DNA from: Pseudomonas cyclaminis
GTDB lineage: Bacteria; Pseudomonadota; Gammaproteobacteria; Pseudomonadales; Pseudomonadaceae
Length of the DNA: 64,000 nt
Direction: 5' to 3'
Assembly: GCF_015163715.1 (NCBI RefSeq)
Contig: NZ_JADDUM010000030.1
Span: forward strand, 1 to 64,000
Shown: positions 27,700-37,908 of the stretch, piece by piece
How positions within the stretch are numbered: position 1 is the first letter of the stretch
How the letters are laid out: each line of letters opens with the position of its first letter
Position numbers and translations under genes: made by a program
The notes under the pieces: generated by a model
What the model was told of the DNA's origin: nothing
The model's input: the letters and a program-made list of their open reading frames with translations, nothing else
Databases searched by the model: none

Positions 27700-28848
27700 A
27701 TGTTTATACGCAAAACCCTGTTAGCCATTATGTGCGCGACGACCCTGACCACGGTTTACGCCGCCGATTCGCAGCAATTCCCCAGTGAACAAGGCAGCCT
27801 CAGCGTCACTGCGGTCGCCAAAGGCCTGGACCACCCCTGGGCCGTGGCGTTTCTGCCGGACCAGCAAGGTTTCCTGGTGACCGAACGCCCCGGCCATCTG
27901 CGGGTTGTCAGCCCGGATGGCAAGCTCTCGGCACCTCTGAGCGGGGTGCCTGAGGTGTGGGCGAAGGGGCAGGGCGGTTTACTCGATGTGGTGCTCTCGC
28001 CTGACTTCAAAGAGGACCGCACGGTCTACCTGTCGTACGCCGAAGGCGGCGGCAAAGGCGGCACGGCCGGCACGGTGGTGGGCCGCGGACGGTTGGCGGC
28101 GGACCTCAGTGGCCTGAGCGATTTCAAAGTCATCCTGCGCCAGGAGCCGAAGCTGTCCACCGGCAATCACTTCGGCTCGCGCCTGGCCTTTGACCAGGAT
28201 GGCTACTTGTTCGTGACCCTGGGCGAAAACAACGACCGGCCCACCGCCCAGGACCTGGACAAGCTGCAGGGCAAGGTTGTGCGGATCTACCCCGATGGCC
28301 GCGTGCCGGATGACAACCCCTTCGTCGGTCAGCCGGGCGTACGGCCCGAGATCTGGTCCTACGGCCAGCGCAACCCGCAGGGCCTGGCGCTGAACCCCTG
28401 GAGCGGCACGATCTGGGAAAACGAGCACGGGCCACGGGGTGGTGACGAGATCAACATCATCGAGCGTGGCAAAAACTACGGCTGGCCCCTGGCGACCCAC
28501 GGCATCAACTACTCCCTGACGCCGATCCCGGAGGCCAAGGGCAAGACGGCGGAAGGCACCGTGGCGCCTCACCATGTGTGGGAAAAGTCACCGGGCATCA
28601 GTGGTATGGCGTTCTATGACGGTGATCGCTTCAAGGCGTGGCAGCACAACGTGTTCATCGGCGCGCTGGCCAGCCAGGAACTGATCCGGTTGCAGTTCGA
28701 GGGCGACAAGGTCATCCATGAGGAACGTTTGCTGGGCGGTTTGAAGGCGCGCATTCGCGACGTGCGCCAGGGGCCGGATGGCTACCTGTATGTGCTGACG
28801 GATGAAGACAGCGGCGTTCTGTACCGTGTCGGCCTGAATCAGGACTGA
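27700..28848 (+). CDS. Periplasmic PQQ-dependent sugar dehydrogenase (YliI/soluble GDH family)
   Basis: 382 residues. It has a signal peptide (MFIRKTLLAIMCATTLTTVY, cleavage near YAA-DSQ) and then a six-bladed beta-propeller of the glucose/sorbosone dehydrogenase family. Recognisable blocks are LDHPWAVAFLPD, the catalytic-histidine region TGNHFGSRLAFDQDG, YGQRNPQGLALNP and ENEHGPRGGDEINI. It should oxidise aldoses at C-1 in the periplasm using PQQ. The electron acceptor is not known. Confidence 0.9.
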   Translation: MFIRKTLLAIMCATTLTTVYAADSQQFPSEQGSLSVTAVAKGLDHPWAVAFLPDQQGFLVTERPGHLRVVSPDGKLSAPLSGVPEVWAKGQGGLLDVVLSPDFKEDRTVYLSYAEGGGKGGTAGTVVGRGRLAADLSGLSDFKVILRQEPKLSTGNHFGSRLAFDQDGYLFVTLGENNDRPTAQDLDKLQGKVVRIYPDGRVPDDNPFVGQPGVRPEIWSYGQRNPQGLALNPWSGTIWENEHGPRGGDEINIIERGKNYGWPLATHGINYSLTPIPEAKGKTAEGTVAPHHVWEKSPGISGMAFYDGDRFKAWQHNVFIGALASQELIRLQFEGDKVIHEERLLGGLKARIRDVRQGPDGYLYVLTDEDSGVLYRVGLNQD

Positions 28849-29027
28849 AGGATGGCGCCCAGTCCCTACAGTCCTGCGGCATTGTCGGTATCAGGCGATT
28901 GTATGACGCAATGAGGCTATTTTTGCGGTCGGCATGCCGCGTACTGTGACCCGTCATTAAGAAATGATGATCGCCTGACCCTCCAGTCAGTACGTCTTAA
29001 CGTCGATCACAGAGAATAAAAACAACG

Positions 29028-30436
29028 ATGAATAGCCTGACTTCCAAGGATTCAAACGGCCAATTGGCGCAGGGCTTCAAGCCGCGCCATGTGACCATGC
29101 TCTCGATTGCCGGGATTATCGGTGCGGGGCTGTTCGTCGGCTCCGGCCACGCGATTGCGGCAGCGGGCCCGGCGGTGATGCTGGCCTATCTGTTTTCCGG
29201 TCTGCTGGTGGTGCTGGTCATGCGCATGCTGGGGGAAATGGCCGTGGCCAACCCGGACACCGGCTCCTTCTCGACCTACGCCGACCAAGCCATCGGCCGC
29301 TGGGCCGGGTTTACCATTGGCTGGCTGTATTGGTGGTTCTGGGTGCTGGTGATTCCCATCGAAGCCCTCGCCGCCGGGCATATCCTCAACCAGTGGTTCC
29401 CCCAGATCGACGCTTGGCTGTTTGCCTTGTTGTCGATCTTTTTGCTGGTGATCACCAATTTGTTCAGCGTCTCCAAATACGGTGAGTTCGAGTTCTGGTT
29501 TGCCATGGCCAAGGTCATCGCGATCATCGGGTTTATCGGCCTGGGCGGTGCGGTGTTGATGGGCTGGATTCCCGAGCGCGAAGCCAGCGGCTTGAGCCGT
29601 CTGATGGAAGACCATGGCGGTTTCGCGCCCAATGGGCTGTCTGCGGTCGTCGGCGCCTTTATCACCATCATGTTCAGTTTTATCGGCACTGAAGCCGTCA
29701 CGATTGCCGCCGCTGAGTCCAGCAACCCGGCGCAGAACATTGCCCGGGCGACCCGTTCGGTGATGTGGCGCATCGGCGTGTTCTACGTGCTGTCGATTTT
29801 GTGGTGATTTCCGTGGTGCCCTGGAATGACCCGCTGTTGGCATCGGTCGGCTCTTATCAGCGCGCGCTGGAGTTGATGAACATACCCCATGCCAAATTGC
29901 TGGTGGACGTGGTGGTATTGATCGCCGTGGCCAGTTGCATGAACTCATCGATCTACATTGCGTCGCGCATGCTCTATTCCCTGGGCAAGCGTGGGGATGC
30001 GCCAACCGTGGTGAAAAAGACCTCGGCCGCCAGTGTCCCACGGGCAGCCGTGATCGCCAGTACGGTACTTGGTGCCGGCGTGACCTTGCTCAGTTACTTC
30101 ATGCCGGCCGGGCTGTTCCAGTTTCTGCTGGCCAGCTCGGGGGCCATTGCGTTGCTGGTGTACCTGGTGATCGCCGTTTCGCAACTGCGCATGCGCAAGA
30201 TCCTGCAAGGTCGCAACATCGCGCTGACGTTCAAGATGTGGTTGTTTCCGTGGCTGACCTGGGTGGTCATCGTCTTCATTTGCGCGGCCTTGGGGGTGAT
30301 GCTGTTGACCCCCGAACATCGCCTTGAAGTGTCGTCGACCCTCGGCCTGGCATTGCTGATTTCCCTGCTCGGCGTGATCACGGCGCGGCAACCCGAGCGG
30401 GTGCAGAAACCGCTAGCTGCCGCCTCGGGCTCATGA
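29028..30436 (+). CDS. Amino-acid permease of the GabP/APC family, frameshifted
   Basis: Twelve-helix amino acid-polyamine-organocation carrier, restored length about 469 residues. The N-terminal signature is RHVTMLSIAGIIGAGLFVGS. The mid-protein motif GTEAVTIAAAESSNPAQNI is followed by the break: the first frame ends at 29807 with YVLSILW. Adding one T in the run 29797-29800 gives YVLSIFVVISVVPWNDP and continues to 30436. The closest type is the 4-aminobutyrate/proline permease group. The stop overlaps the GlxA-type regulator by 4 bp, which suggests the regulator controls use of the imported amino acid or quaternary amine. Confidence 0.85.
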
Positions 30437-31491
30437 AAGTCCGGCCCGTCACCGCGGTCGTGTTTGTGCTGCTGGATCAGTTCACCTTGATCTCGTTGGC
30501 GTCTGCAGTAGAACCGTTGCGCATGGCCAATCAACTGTCGGGCCAGGAACTCTATCGTTGGCACACCGCCAGTTGCGACGGAAATCCCGTGTGGGCCAGC
30601 GATGGCATGCCGATCACGCCCGACGGTTCCATAGCCACCGTCCCCTCGGCCGATATCGTGTTCGTGTGCGGCGGAACGGGTATCCAAAGCACCGTCACCC
30701 GCGAACTGGTGAAGTGGCTGCGTACCCAGGCGCGCTATTCCAAGCAACTGGGCGGTATTTGCACCGGCAGTTGGGTGCTGGCGCAGGCGGCGCTGCTCGA
30801 CGGCTTTGAGTGCAGCGTGCATTGGGAATGGCTGGCAGCGATGCAGGAGGCCTTTCCACGGGTAACCGTCAGCGCCAGCCTGTTCACCCTCGACCGGGAT
30901 CGCCTCACCAGTTCCGGGGGCACCGCGCCCATGGACATGATGCTGCACCTGATCGGCCGTGAGCACGGGCACGAGCTGTCGGCGGCCATCTCCGACATGT
31001 TCGTGTACGAGCGTATGCGCAATCAGCAAGACCATCAGCGCGTGCCCCTCAAGCACATGCTGGGCACCCAGCAGCCGAAGTTGCAGGAAATCGTCGCGTT
31101 GATGGAAGCCAACCTGGAAGAACCGATCAACCTGGATCAGCTGGCGGCGTATGTGGACCTTTCACGCCGCCAGTTGGAGCGAATGTTCCAGAAGTACCTG
31201 CACTGCTCACCGTCGCGCTACTACCTCCGGTTACGGCTGATCCGCGCGCGTCAGTTGCTCAAGCAAACCCCGATCTCTATCGTCGAACTGGCGGTGCTCT
31301 GTGGCTTTGTGTCCACCCCTCACTTCTCCAAATGCTACCGCGAGTATTTTGGCGTGCCGCCCAGCGACGAGCGGTTGGTGGCGGCCGGCGGGCAGGGTGT
31401 TGGTACGAAACCGAGCCTGCCGCGTGCCGATGCCCATGCCGATGAGCGCGTTGGATCAGGCACGGGGCGAGGCGACGTTTGCCAGTGTTAA
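30433..31491 (+). CDS. GlxA-type transcriptional regulator (DJ-1/PfpI domain plus AraC HTH)
   Basis: 352 residues. Residues 1-190 form a class I glutamine-amidotransferase-like (DJ-1/PfpI) domain, with ICTGSWVLAQAALLDG at the nucleophile elbow; the Cys is present. Residues about 220-320 form an AraC/XylS double helix-turn-helix (LDQLAAYVDLSRRQLERMFQ and IVELAVLCGFVSTPHFSKCY). This architecture is shared by ArgR, GbdR and CdhR, which activate arginine, betaine and carnitine catabolism in Pseudomonas. It is translationally coupled to the permease. The inducer is unknown. Confidence 0.88.
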   Translation: MKVRPVTAVVFVLLDQFTLISLASAVEPLRMANQLSGQELYRWHTASCDGNPVWASDGMPITPDGSIATVPSADIVFVCGGTGIQSTVTRELVKWLRTQARYSKQLGGICTGSWVLAQAALLDGFECSVHWEWLAAMQEAFPRVTVSASLFTLDRDRLTSSGGTAPMDMMLHLIGREHGHELSAAISDMFVYERMRNQQDHQRVPLKHMLGTQQPKLQEIVALMEANLEEPINLDQLAAYVDLSRRQLERMFQKYLHCSPSRYYLRLRLIRARQLLKQTPISIVELAVLCGFVSTPHFSKCYREYFGVPPSDERLVAAGGQGVGTKPSLPRADAHADERVGSGTGRGDVCQC

Positions 31492-31703
31492 AAACCTGAA
31501 GTCCTGAGCGTTGTCGAGCGCCTGCGCTTGCGCGCATAGCCATCTACACAAAGCTTAAAGGCTGATACATGCCTCTGTGATGTGCGTCACCCCTCAAGTT
31601 TCCCGCTGCCCGGCCGATGAAGGCCTTAGCGTTGCGAGTTCTCTCCCTCGATGTACGCCCATGCTTCAGACCGCCTCACCAATAACAACTAAAGAGGGTA
31701 GCC

Positions 31704-33689
31704 ATGACCATTTTACAGCGGGTGATCGGGGGCTTTGCGGTGCTTGTGCTGTTGCTGCTGACCATGGCCGGGATCAGCTATCAAAGCACGCACTCCATCA
31801 GCGAGCGTCTGGGCATTATCACAGGTCAATCGGCGCCGTTGAGTCGGGCAGCCAGTGAGTTGTACGTGCACATCCTGCGCGCAAATCAGGCGTTGCTGGC
31901 CATACTGATCAGCAACGACCTCAAACAGATCGACGCCGGCAAGCAACCATTCACCGACAGCCTTAACCAGTTCAATCGTTTACTCGAAAGCACCGCGGTG
32001 TATGTCGTCGACCGGGACGAGTTGAAGGCCAGTCTCGCCCAGCAGCGTCAGTTAGTGGGTGCTTACACCGAACAGGCGCAAGCCCTGATCGCCTCGCACC
32101 GTGAGCATGTCCAGCAACTCGCGCTGACGCGTGTGCTGCAAGGCTACAGCAGTGGCCAGGGTTCGCAGTTGACGGGTTACTTGCGTGACGAGATCGCCCG
32201 CGCCCGCAGTGCCGGCGACAACCAACAGGTCGCGGCGGCTGAAAAGCTGCTGTTGGAAGTCAACAAATCCTATGACGGCCTGGCCGCCCATGCAGCGACG
32301 CCCGCCATCGAAAACCTGCAACGGGTGCTGAACCTGCAGGACGAGGTCATCAGTACACGCCTCCAGGCGTTATTGGCCGTGGACCCCAGGGGTGGACGCA
32401 TTGCCGCCGTGATGGTCAATCGTCTGCTCACGGACCTGACCGGAGCCGACGGTGTGTTCCATGCCTACCTGGCAGAGGCAAGACTGGGCACCCAGGTCAT
32501 GCAGCAACGCAATACGGTGGAAGCCGCACTGCAATCGACCCTTGGCAAGATTGGCGAGTTTGGCAGCCAATCCCTTGAGGTCGCCAATCAAGCCCGGGAC
32601 GCTGCCAACGCCACCATCGGCACCAGCCGCAGCCTGTTGTTGATCGCCTGTGTACTGGCGGTGCTGGCCGCTGTGCTGATCGGGCTCTGGGTGGCTTTCA
32701 GCCTGCGCCGGCCGCTGGCGGCGTTCCGCGAGGTGCTTAAACAACTGACGGCGGGTGATATGCGCGTCAGTTTCGACGTCTCGCGCAAGGATGAGTTTGG
32801 AGAGCTGGGCGGTTACCTCAACGAGCTGACCATTGCCCTGCGCAAAACCTTCCGTGAGCTGATCAGCTCCGCCGATGCCCTGGCGACCACGGCGGACAAC
32901 AACGCCCTGAACAGCGAGCAAACTACCCGCGTGGTGGATGAACAAAAGGACCGGCTGCAATCGGCGGCCTCGGCCATGACTGAAATGGAAAGCACCGTGG
33001 AAGAGGTTGCGCGGCGCGCCCAGGACACCCGCAAGGCGGTGGATGACACCAGTGACCTCACAGATGAGGTGCAGGAGCGTGTGGCCGAGACCATCGTCAA
33101 TATTCGGCGTCAGGCGGAGCAGGTAAACAAGGCCACGGAGGTCACCGACGAGTTGCAGAAGTACGGCCACACTATCGAGGGCATCGTGGTTGCCATTCGT
33201 ACCATCGCCGAACAGACCAACTTGCTGGCGCTCAATGCCGCCATCGAAGCAGCGCGTGCGGGCGAGCAGGGCCGAGGTTTTGCCGTGGTTGCCGACGAGG
33301 TGCGCTCCCTGGCGAGTCGCACCCAGTCCTCAACCAGCGAAATCCAGGACATGATCGGCCGGATGCAGGAAACGATTCACTCCGTCGTCCAGGTGATGAA
33401 CGAAAGTCAGGCGCAATCGAGCCAATGCGTGAACCTTGCCTCCGGTGCGGGGGAATTGCTGCACTCGATGAGCGCGGCGGTGGGCACGATTCGCGACATG
33501 AATATTCAGATCGCCGCCGCCACCGAGCAGCAGAGCGCCACCGTGGCGGAGACCAGTCGCATGGTCATCCAGATCAATGACTCAGCACAGCAGACCGCGC
33601 AAGGTGCCGAAGAATCGGCGAGCAGCAGCCAGCGTCTGTCGAGCATGGCCAAAGTGCAGCGTGAACTGCTTCATCAATTCAGCGTTTGA
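31704..33689 (+). CDS. Methyl-accepting chemotaxis protein with large helical periplasmic sensor
   Basis: 661 residues. TM1 is near residues 7-27 and an all-helical periplasmic domain of about 275 residues follows. TM2 is around 311-333 ([20 protein letters not shown]). HAMP and a cytoplasmic signalling domain with tip [20 protein letters not shown] complete it. The sensor size suggests a helical-bimodular type; that is inference. The stop is 17 bp before a gene for a periplasmic sugar-binding protein, so the receptor may sense a ligand-loaded binding protein. Confidence 0.9.
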   Translation: MTILQRVIGGFAVLVLLLLTMAGISYQSTHSISERLGIITGQSAPLSRAASELYVHILRANQALLAILISNDLKQIDAGKQPFTDSLNQFNRLLESTAVYVVDRDELKASLAQQRQLVGAYTEQAQALIASHREHVQQLALTRVLQGYSSGQGSQLTGYLRDEIARARSAGDNQQVAAAEKLLLEVNKSYDGLAAHAATPAIENLQRVLNLQDEVISTRLQALLAVDPRGGRIAAVMVNRLLTDLTGADGVFHAYLAEARLGTQVMQQRNTVEAALQSTLGKIGEFGSQSLEVANQARDAANATIGTSRSLLLIACVLAVLAAVLIGLWVAFSLRRPLAAFREVLKQLTAGDMRVSFDVSRKDEFGELGGYLNELTIALRKTFRELISSADALATTADNNALNSEQTTRVVDEQKDRLQSAASAMTEMESTVEEVARRAQDTRKAVDDTSDLTDEVQERVAETIVNIRRQAEQVNKATEVTDELQKYGHTIEGIVVAIRTIAEQTNLLALNAAIEAARAGEQGRGFAVVADEVRSLASRTQSSTSEIQDMIGRMQETIHSVVQVMNESQAQSSQCVNLASGAGELLHSMSAAVGTIRDMNIQIAAATEQQSATVAETSRMVIQINDSAQQTAQGAEESASSSQRLSSMAKVQRELLHQFSV

Positions 33690-33706
33690 TCCTCAGGAGC
33701 TAGAAA

Positions 33707-34627
33707 ATGAACGCATGGTTGAAATGTTTCCTGGGATCGGCGCTGTTAACCACGGGCCTGGCCCAGGCGGCCACACCGCTGGTGGGCGTGGCCATGGCCA
33801 AGTACGACGATAACTTCCAGGCGTTGCTGCGCAATGGTGTGCAGCAGAAGTCGGCGGCGATGGATATCGATATCTTTATGGAGAATGGGCAGGACAATGC
33901 TGAATTGCAGATGCGTCAGTTCCGCAACCTGATCCACTCCAAAGTCGACGCGATCATCGTGGCGGTGGTCGATGGCAAGAGCACGGCGCAGATGATGCGC
34001 CTGGCGAGTGAAGCGAATATTCCACTGGTGTTCGTCAACCGTAATCCATCGCCTGAAAAGCTCACCGCCCGTGCGGCGTTTGTCGGTTCCAACGAACTGG
34101 AGTCAGGCACGTTGCAGATGGAAGAGTTGGCGCGCCGTGCCGGCTACAAGGGCAACGTGGTGATTTTGGTCGGCGACCCCGCCAATGCGTCCTCCCTGAT
34201 GCGCACGGAGGATGTCGAAAAAGTCGTCGCCAAGTACCCGGACATGAAAGTCGTGCAGAAAAAAGTCGCCAACTGGGAGCGCAGCCAGGCTGCGACGGTG
34301 GTCATGGATTGGGTGAAGCAAGGCATCGATTTTTCGATTGTCGCCGCCAATAACGATGAGATGGCTATCGGCGCGATCATGGGCCTGGAGAAGGCCGGCA
34401 AACAGGCCAAGGATTACTGGGTCGGCGGCATCGACGGCACGTCGGATGGGCTCAAGCTCATGGCGGATGGAAAAATGGCGGTCAGTGTGTTCCAGGATGC
34501 CGTGGGGCAAGCGAGCGGCGCGGTTGAGGCGGCTGTTCATTTGGCGCGTGGCGAAGGGTTGGAGGCGCCGATTATCTGGGTGCCGTTCCAGCTGATTACC
34601 CCGGAGAATCGCCAGCAGTTCGAGTGA
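33707..34627 (+). CDS. Periplasmic sugar-binding protein (ribose/inositol type)
   Basis: 306 residues with a signal peptide (MNAWLKCFLGSALLTTGLAQ, cleavage near AQA-ATP) and a type I periplasmic-binding fold. The core blocks are VDAIIVAVVDGKSTAQMM, NIPLVFVNRNP, VAANNDEMAIGAIMG and DGTSDGLKLM. These match the RbsB/inositol-binding class. No ABC permease or ATPase gene is adjacent, which is unusual. It may work with a transporter encoded elsewhere or with the preceding chemoreceptor. A bidirectional terminator follows. Confidence 0.88.
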   Translation: MNAWLKCFLGSALLTTGLAQAATPLVGVAMAKYDDNFQALLRNGVQQKSAAMDIDIFMENGQDNAELQMRQFRNLIHSKVDAIIVAVVDGKSTAQMMRLASEANIPLVFVNRNPSPEKLTARAAFVGSNELESGTLQMEELARRAGYKGNVVILVGDPANASSLMRTEDVEKVVAKYPDMKVVQKKVANWERSQAATVVMDWVKQGIDFSIVAANNDEMAIGAIMGLEKAGKQAKDYWVGGIDGTSDGLKLMADGKMAVSVFQDAVGQASGAVEAAVHLARGEGLEAPIIWVPFQLITPENRQQFE

Positions 34628-34645
34628 CTGGCGGTGTGCATCTGC

Positions 34646-34684
34646 AAAAAAGGGCGGGCTCGGTTTAACCGGCCCGCCCTTTTT
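34646..34684. terminator. Bidirectional Rho-independent terminator
   Basis: GGGCGGGC (34652-34659) pairs with GCCCGCCC (34672-34679), flanked by A6 on the left and T5 on the right. It terminates the binding-protein gene on plus and the isomerase operon on minus. Confidence 0.85.
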
Positions 34685-34713
34685 GCGCATGGAGCATTCT
34701 CGCTACTTGAAGG

Positions 34714-35616
34714 CTACTTGAAGTGCTTGTCGACGTAAGACTGGATCTCCTGGCGCATGAAGCGCCCGGATGCATCCGCACGCTCTTCCCAGCCGAAGAC
34801 GCACGCGGTGACGATGCCGTCGAAGCCGGTCCTGGCCAGGGCACTGAAAAACAGGTCCCAGTCGATTTCACCCTGATGCATGTCCATGTGCTGATGCACC
34901 GTCACTTTCGCGCCCGGCGGGTTGACGATATAGCGCAGGCCTGACGACGCCTTGTGGTTGTAGGTGTCGGCAATGTGTACGTGGGCGATCATCGAGCCTG
35001 CATCGGCGATCATCTGCGCCATGTCATCCCCGAAATAAAAGGTGTGCGGCGTGCAGTACAGGAACTTGACGTTGTTCGAGTTGAGGGTTTTAAGCATGTC
35101 CAGCGCCGGGTGCAGTGTCTCGCACCAATCCTCGGGATGGGGCTCGACGTTAAGGGTCACACCTTCTTTCTCAAACACCGGCACCAGTTCTTCCATGGAA
35201 CGCCACCAGGCGGCTTCGCTGGATTCGTGGCTGTGGGAACCGCCGCAGCAACTGACCTTGTGCCCTCGATCAGGCGAGGGGCCACGGCCGAACTCCGAGT
35301 TCATGGTGGTGCATCCCATCTCCACGGCGATCTGTATCGCTTCTTTCCAGTAATTCACGGCGGCGCGACGTTCATCTTCGTGGGGGCTGGCCCAGCGGTA
35401 CATGGGCAGTATCGAGGCGAGCTGCACATTGTGGTCGCGCAGGGCTTTTTTGAACTCGCTGATGCGTTCCTTGTGGGCACGTGGCCGCACCCACCAGGGC
35501 AGGAAGTCATCCCTGGGTGAGAGCTCGATGTATTCAAAGCCGAGTTCGGCGGTTTTGCGGCACAGCTCTGGCAGGCTCAAATGGCGGTGCATATAGGGGT
35601 CGAGGGCGATTTTCAT
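34714..35616 (-). CDS. Sugar phosphate isomerase/epimerase (xylose-isomerase-like TIM barrel)
   Basis: 300 residues, AP-endonuclease-2/IolE-like TIM barrel. Metal-ligand positions fall in TLNVEPHPEDW (Glu), YCTPHTFYFGDD, IAHVHIADTYNH and VHQHMDMHQGEIDWD. Substrate class is likely a keto-sugar or cyclitol. It is the last gene of a three-gene unit with a Gfo/Idh/MocA oxidoreductase and a second TIM-barrel enzyme. An inositol- or rare-sugar catabolic role is inferred from that set. Confidence 0.85.
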   Translation of the reverse strand: MKIALDPYMHRHLSLPELCRKTAELGFEYIELSPRDDFLPWWVRPRAHKERISEFKKALRDHNVQLASILPMYRWASPHEDERRAAVNYWKEAIQIAVEMGCTTMNSEFGRGPSPDRGHKVSCCGGSHSHESSEAAWWRSMEELVPVFEKEGVTLNVEPHPEDWCETLHPALDMLKTLNSNNVKFLYCTPHTFYFGDDMAQMIADAGSMIAHVHIADTYNHKASSGLRYIVNPPGAKVTVHQHMDMHQGEIDWDLFFSALARTGFDGIVTACVFGWEERADASGRFMRQEIQSYVDKHFK

Positions 35617-35656
35617 TGTTGTTCTCCGAGGGTTGTTCTGTTCGTTTTAACGGATG

Positions 35657-36826
35657 TCAGTAAGCGACCCAGGCGGAGTCGTTGTCGGCCGACAACACGC
35701 AACGCTCGACCCAGCGTACCCCTTCGACCCCCGCGTCGATGCCTGGGTAGCGCACCGCGCCGAGAGCCTGGGCATCGTCGCGGTCAGTCGCATCCATGGC
35801 CAGGGCAAAACGGTAATAGAGATTGGCCCAGGCTTCGAACAGGCCTTCCGGATGGCCACCGCCGATACGGTCGTCGAGCAGTGCGTTGGGATGCAGGTAG
35901 CCCATGCCGCGCTCAAGTATTTGCGCCGGTTGGCCCTGGACTTCGAAACTCAATTGGTTAGGCCGCTCATCCCACCATTCGAGGCTGGCACGAGAGCCGA
36001 TCACACGGATCTTCTGGCCATGCATGGAGCCTGCATTGACCGCGCTCGACCACACCATGCCCATCGCGCCGCCTTCGTATTCCATCAGGGTGTACGCGTT
36101 GTCTTCCAAGGGCGCGCGGCTGGCGACGAAGCTTTGCCGACTGCACATCAGGCGTTTGATTTTCAGCTCGGGCAGCATCACTTCCGACAGATACAGCGGG
36201 TGTGTCCCGACATCGCCCAGTACGTAGCTCGGCCCCGCCTGGCGCGGATCGACACGCCATTGCGTCGCCTGGCTCTGGGCCTCCACTGGCGCGCTGTGGA
36301 AACCGTGGGCGAACTGCATGTGCACCATGCGTACATCGCCCAGCTCGCCGGCGGCGATCATTTCCCTGGCTTGTTCGATCAGTTGATGGCCGGCATAGCC
36401 GTACGTCACACCGACGATGCGCTTATGTTTATGCGACAGTTCGCGCAGGTTTTCGGCCTGCTCGACGGTGAAGCACAGCGGCTTTTCACACACCACGTGC
36501 AGCCCGGCTTCAAGGGCGGCCTTGGTGATTGCGTAGTGTGTGCCGTTGGGTGTGGCGATTGACACTGCTTGAATGCCGTCTGCCCGTTGGGCTTCCTGTT
36601 CAAACAGGCTCAGGTAATCGGCGTAGCAGCGTTCGGGGTCGACCCCCAGTTGCTCGCCGAATTCGCGACCACGGGCCGCGTCGATATCGAATGCGCCCGC
36701 CACCAGTGTGAAGGTGTTGTCACGCAGTGCGGCGCAACGGTGGATATAGCCGATCTGGCTCTGGCTGCCGCCGCCGACCATGGCCCAGCGGATAGGTTGG
36801 GGGAGACGTTTGCTGCCGTTGATCAT
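35657..36826 (-). CDS. Gfo/Idh/MocA-family NAD(P)-dependent oxidoreductase
   Basis: 389 residues. The N-terminal Rossmann nucleotide site is AMVGGGSQSQIGYIHRCA, the family EKP motif is CEKPLCFTVEQAE, and a C-terminal alpha/beta substrate domain contains GDVGTHPLYLSEV. The frame extends to 37018, but ATG 36826 (MINGSKRLPQPIRW) gives the normal N-terminus. It probably oxidises a sugar or cyclitol hydroxyl, feeding the two neighbouring isomerases. Confidence 0.88.
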   Translation of the reverse strand: MINGSKRLPQPIRWAMVGGGSQSQIGYIHRCAALRDNTFTLVAGAFDIDAARGREFGEQLGVDPERCYADYLSLFEQEAQRADGIQAVSIATPNGTHYAITKAALEAGLHVVCEKPLCFTVEQAENLRELSHKHKRIVGVTYGYAGHQLIEQAREMIAAGELGDVRMVHMQFAHGFHSAPVEAQSQATQWRVDPRQAGPSYVLGDVGTHPLYLSEVMLPELKIKRLMCSRQSFVASRAPLEDNAYTLMEYEGGAMGMVWSSAVNAGSMHGQKIRVIGSRASLEWWDERPNQLSFEVQGQPAQILERGMGYLHPNALLDDRIGGGHPEGLFEAWANLYYRFALAMDATDRDDAQALGAVRYPGIDAGVEGVRWVERCVLSADNDSAWVAY

Positions 36827-36846
36827 GGGGTGTGCCTCGTGTGGGG

Positions 36847-37770
36847 TCAGAATCCGACGGATGCCAGGTAGGTGCGGCTGGAACGGACATCGTCCAGGCT
36901 GCCAGTGGCGTTTCGAGGATCGCGTTCCTGCTCGACCGTGATGTAACCCTCGTAGCCCAGGGTCTGGATAAGCCGGTACAGGCTCGGGTAATCGATCACG
37001 CCGCGTCCGATGGGGCACATCACGCCCTGGGCGCAGGCATCGAAGAACTTGATGCGTTGCTTCAGCACCTGGTCGAATACGCGTTGGTCGATGTCTTTGA
37101 AATGGATGTAATCCAGCCGATCGGCGTAAGCGCGCAATGAAGCCGCAGGGTCCATGCCCGCGTAATACAAGTGCCCGGTATCCAGGCAGAGCCCGGCGAC
37201 ATCGTCGGGAATGCCCTCGACCAGCCGCGCCAGTTCGTCGGCAAACTCGATGTAACCGCCGGCGTGAGGATGGATAACCGGGCGAATACCGTAGTCATGC
37301 CAGGCGATATGGCAGATGGCCCGGATGTGCTCGATCATGGTTTGCCATGCGCTATCGTCCAGGCGTTCCGCCAGCTCTGAATGGCCGGCGGCGTAGTCGC
37401 GGTCCTCATGGCCCCAATCGATGATGACCAGGTAGGGACCGGCAAAGCGCTGGCCAGGCTCCTTGTCGATGGGCGGCAGTTGTTTGAGCAATTCGCAGAT
37501 ATCGCGGGTTTGACTCAGCAGCGACGGCAGGTTAGCCGGGTTGACCAGGTCATCGAAAATCGTCCCGGCCACCACGTGCAGGCGGTTTTCCCCAAGGGCT
37601 GCTGCCACCACCGTGGCGTCCAGCGGCAAGTAGCCATAGGGGCCTAACTCAATGCCGCGATAGCCCGCTTCATTGGCTTCGCCGAGCACGTCGCGCCACG
37701 CGGGCAGGTAAGGGTTTTTTACATCGTCAACGCCCCAGCAGCAGGGTGCCGTAGAGATGTGGATGGTCAT
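36847..37770 (-). CDS. Sugar phosphate isomerase/epimerase (IolE/IolI-like)
   Basis: 307 residues, TIM-barrel protein of the xylose-isomerase-like superfamily. Ligand blocks are RPVIHPHAGGYIEF, GLCLDTGHLYYAG, DYIHFKDID and a late ITVEQERDP with the last Glu. It resembles inosose dehydratase and related cyclitol enzymes. It is first in the minus-strand unit and is divergent from a LacI-type regulator 139 bp away. Confidence 0.85.
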   Translation of the reverse strand: MTIHISTAPCCWGVDDVKNPYLPAWRDVLGEANEAGYRGIELGPYGYLPLDATVVAAALGENRLHVVAGTIFDDLVNPANLPSLLSQTRDICELLKQLPPIDKEPGQRFAGPYLVIIDWGHEDRDYAAGHSELAERLDDSAWQTMIEHIRAICHIAWHDYGIRPVIHPHAGGYIEFADELARLVEGIPDDVAGLCLDTGHLYYAGMDPAASLRAYADRLDYIHFKDIDQRVFDQVLKQRIKFFDACAQGVMCPIGRGVIDYPSLYRLIQTLGYEGYITVEQERDPRNATGSLDDVRSSRTYLASVGF

Positions 37771-37867
37771 CGATTCACTCCGGTGTTGTTGTTATGAGTG
37801 GGCTGTGTAGCCTGGGAGGATGCTATTTCAGAGGGGTGGAGCGCGGCTACGGGAGGCTGGATAACTC

Positions 37868-37908
37868 TGTCAAAACCCTTCATGATTGCGAAAAAGAGAT
37901 GTCAAAAC
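37868..37908. promoter_or_regulatory. Direct repeat TGTCAAAAC before the LacI gene
   Basis: TGTCAAAAC occurs at 37868-37876 and again at 37900-37908, the second copy abutting the ATG. It may be a half-site pair for autoregulation of the LacI-type gene. Repeat length is short. Confidence 0.25.
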
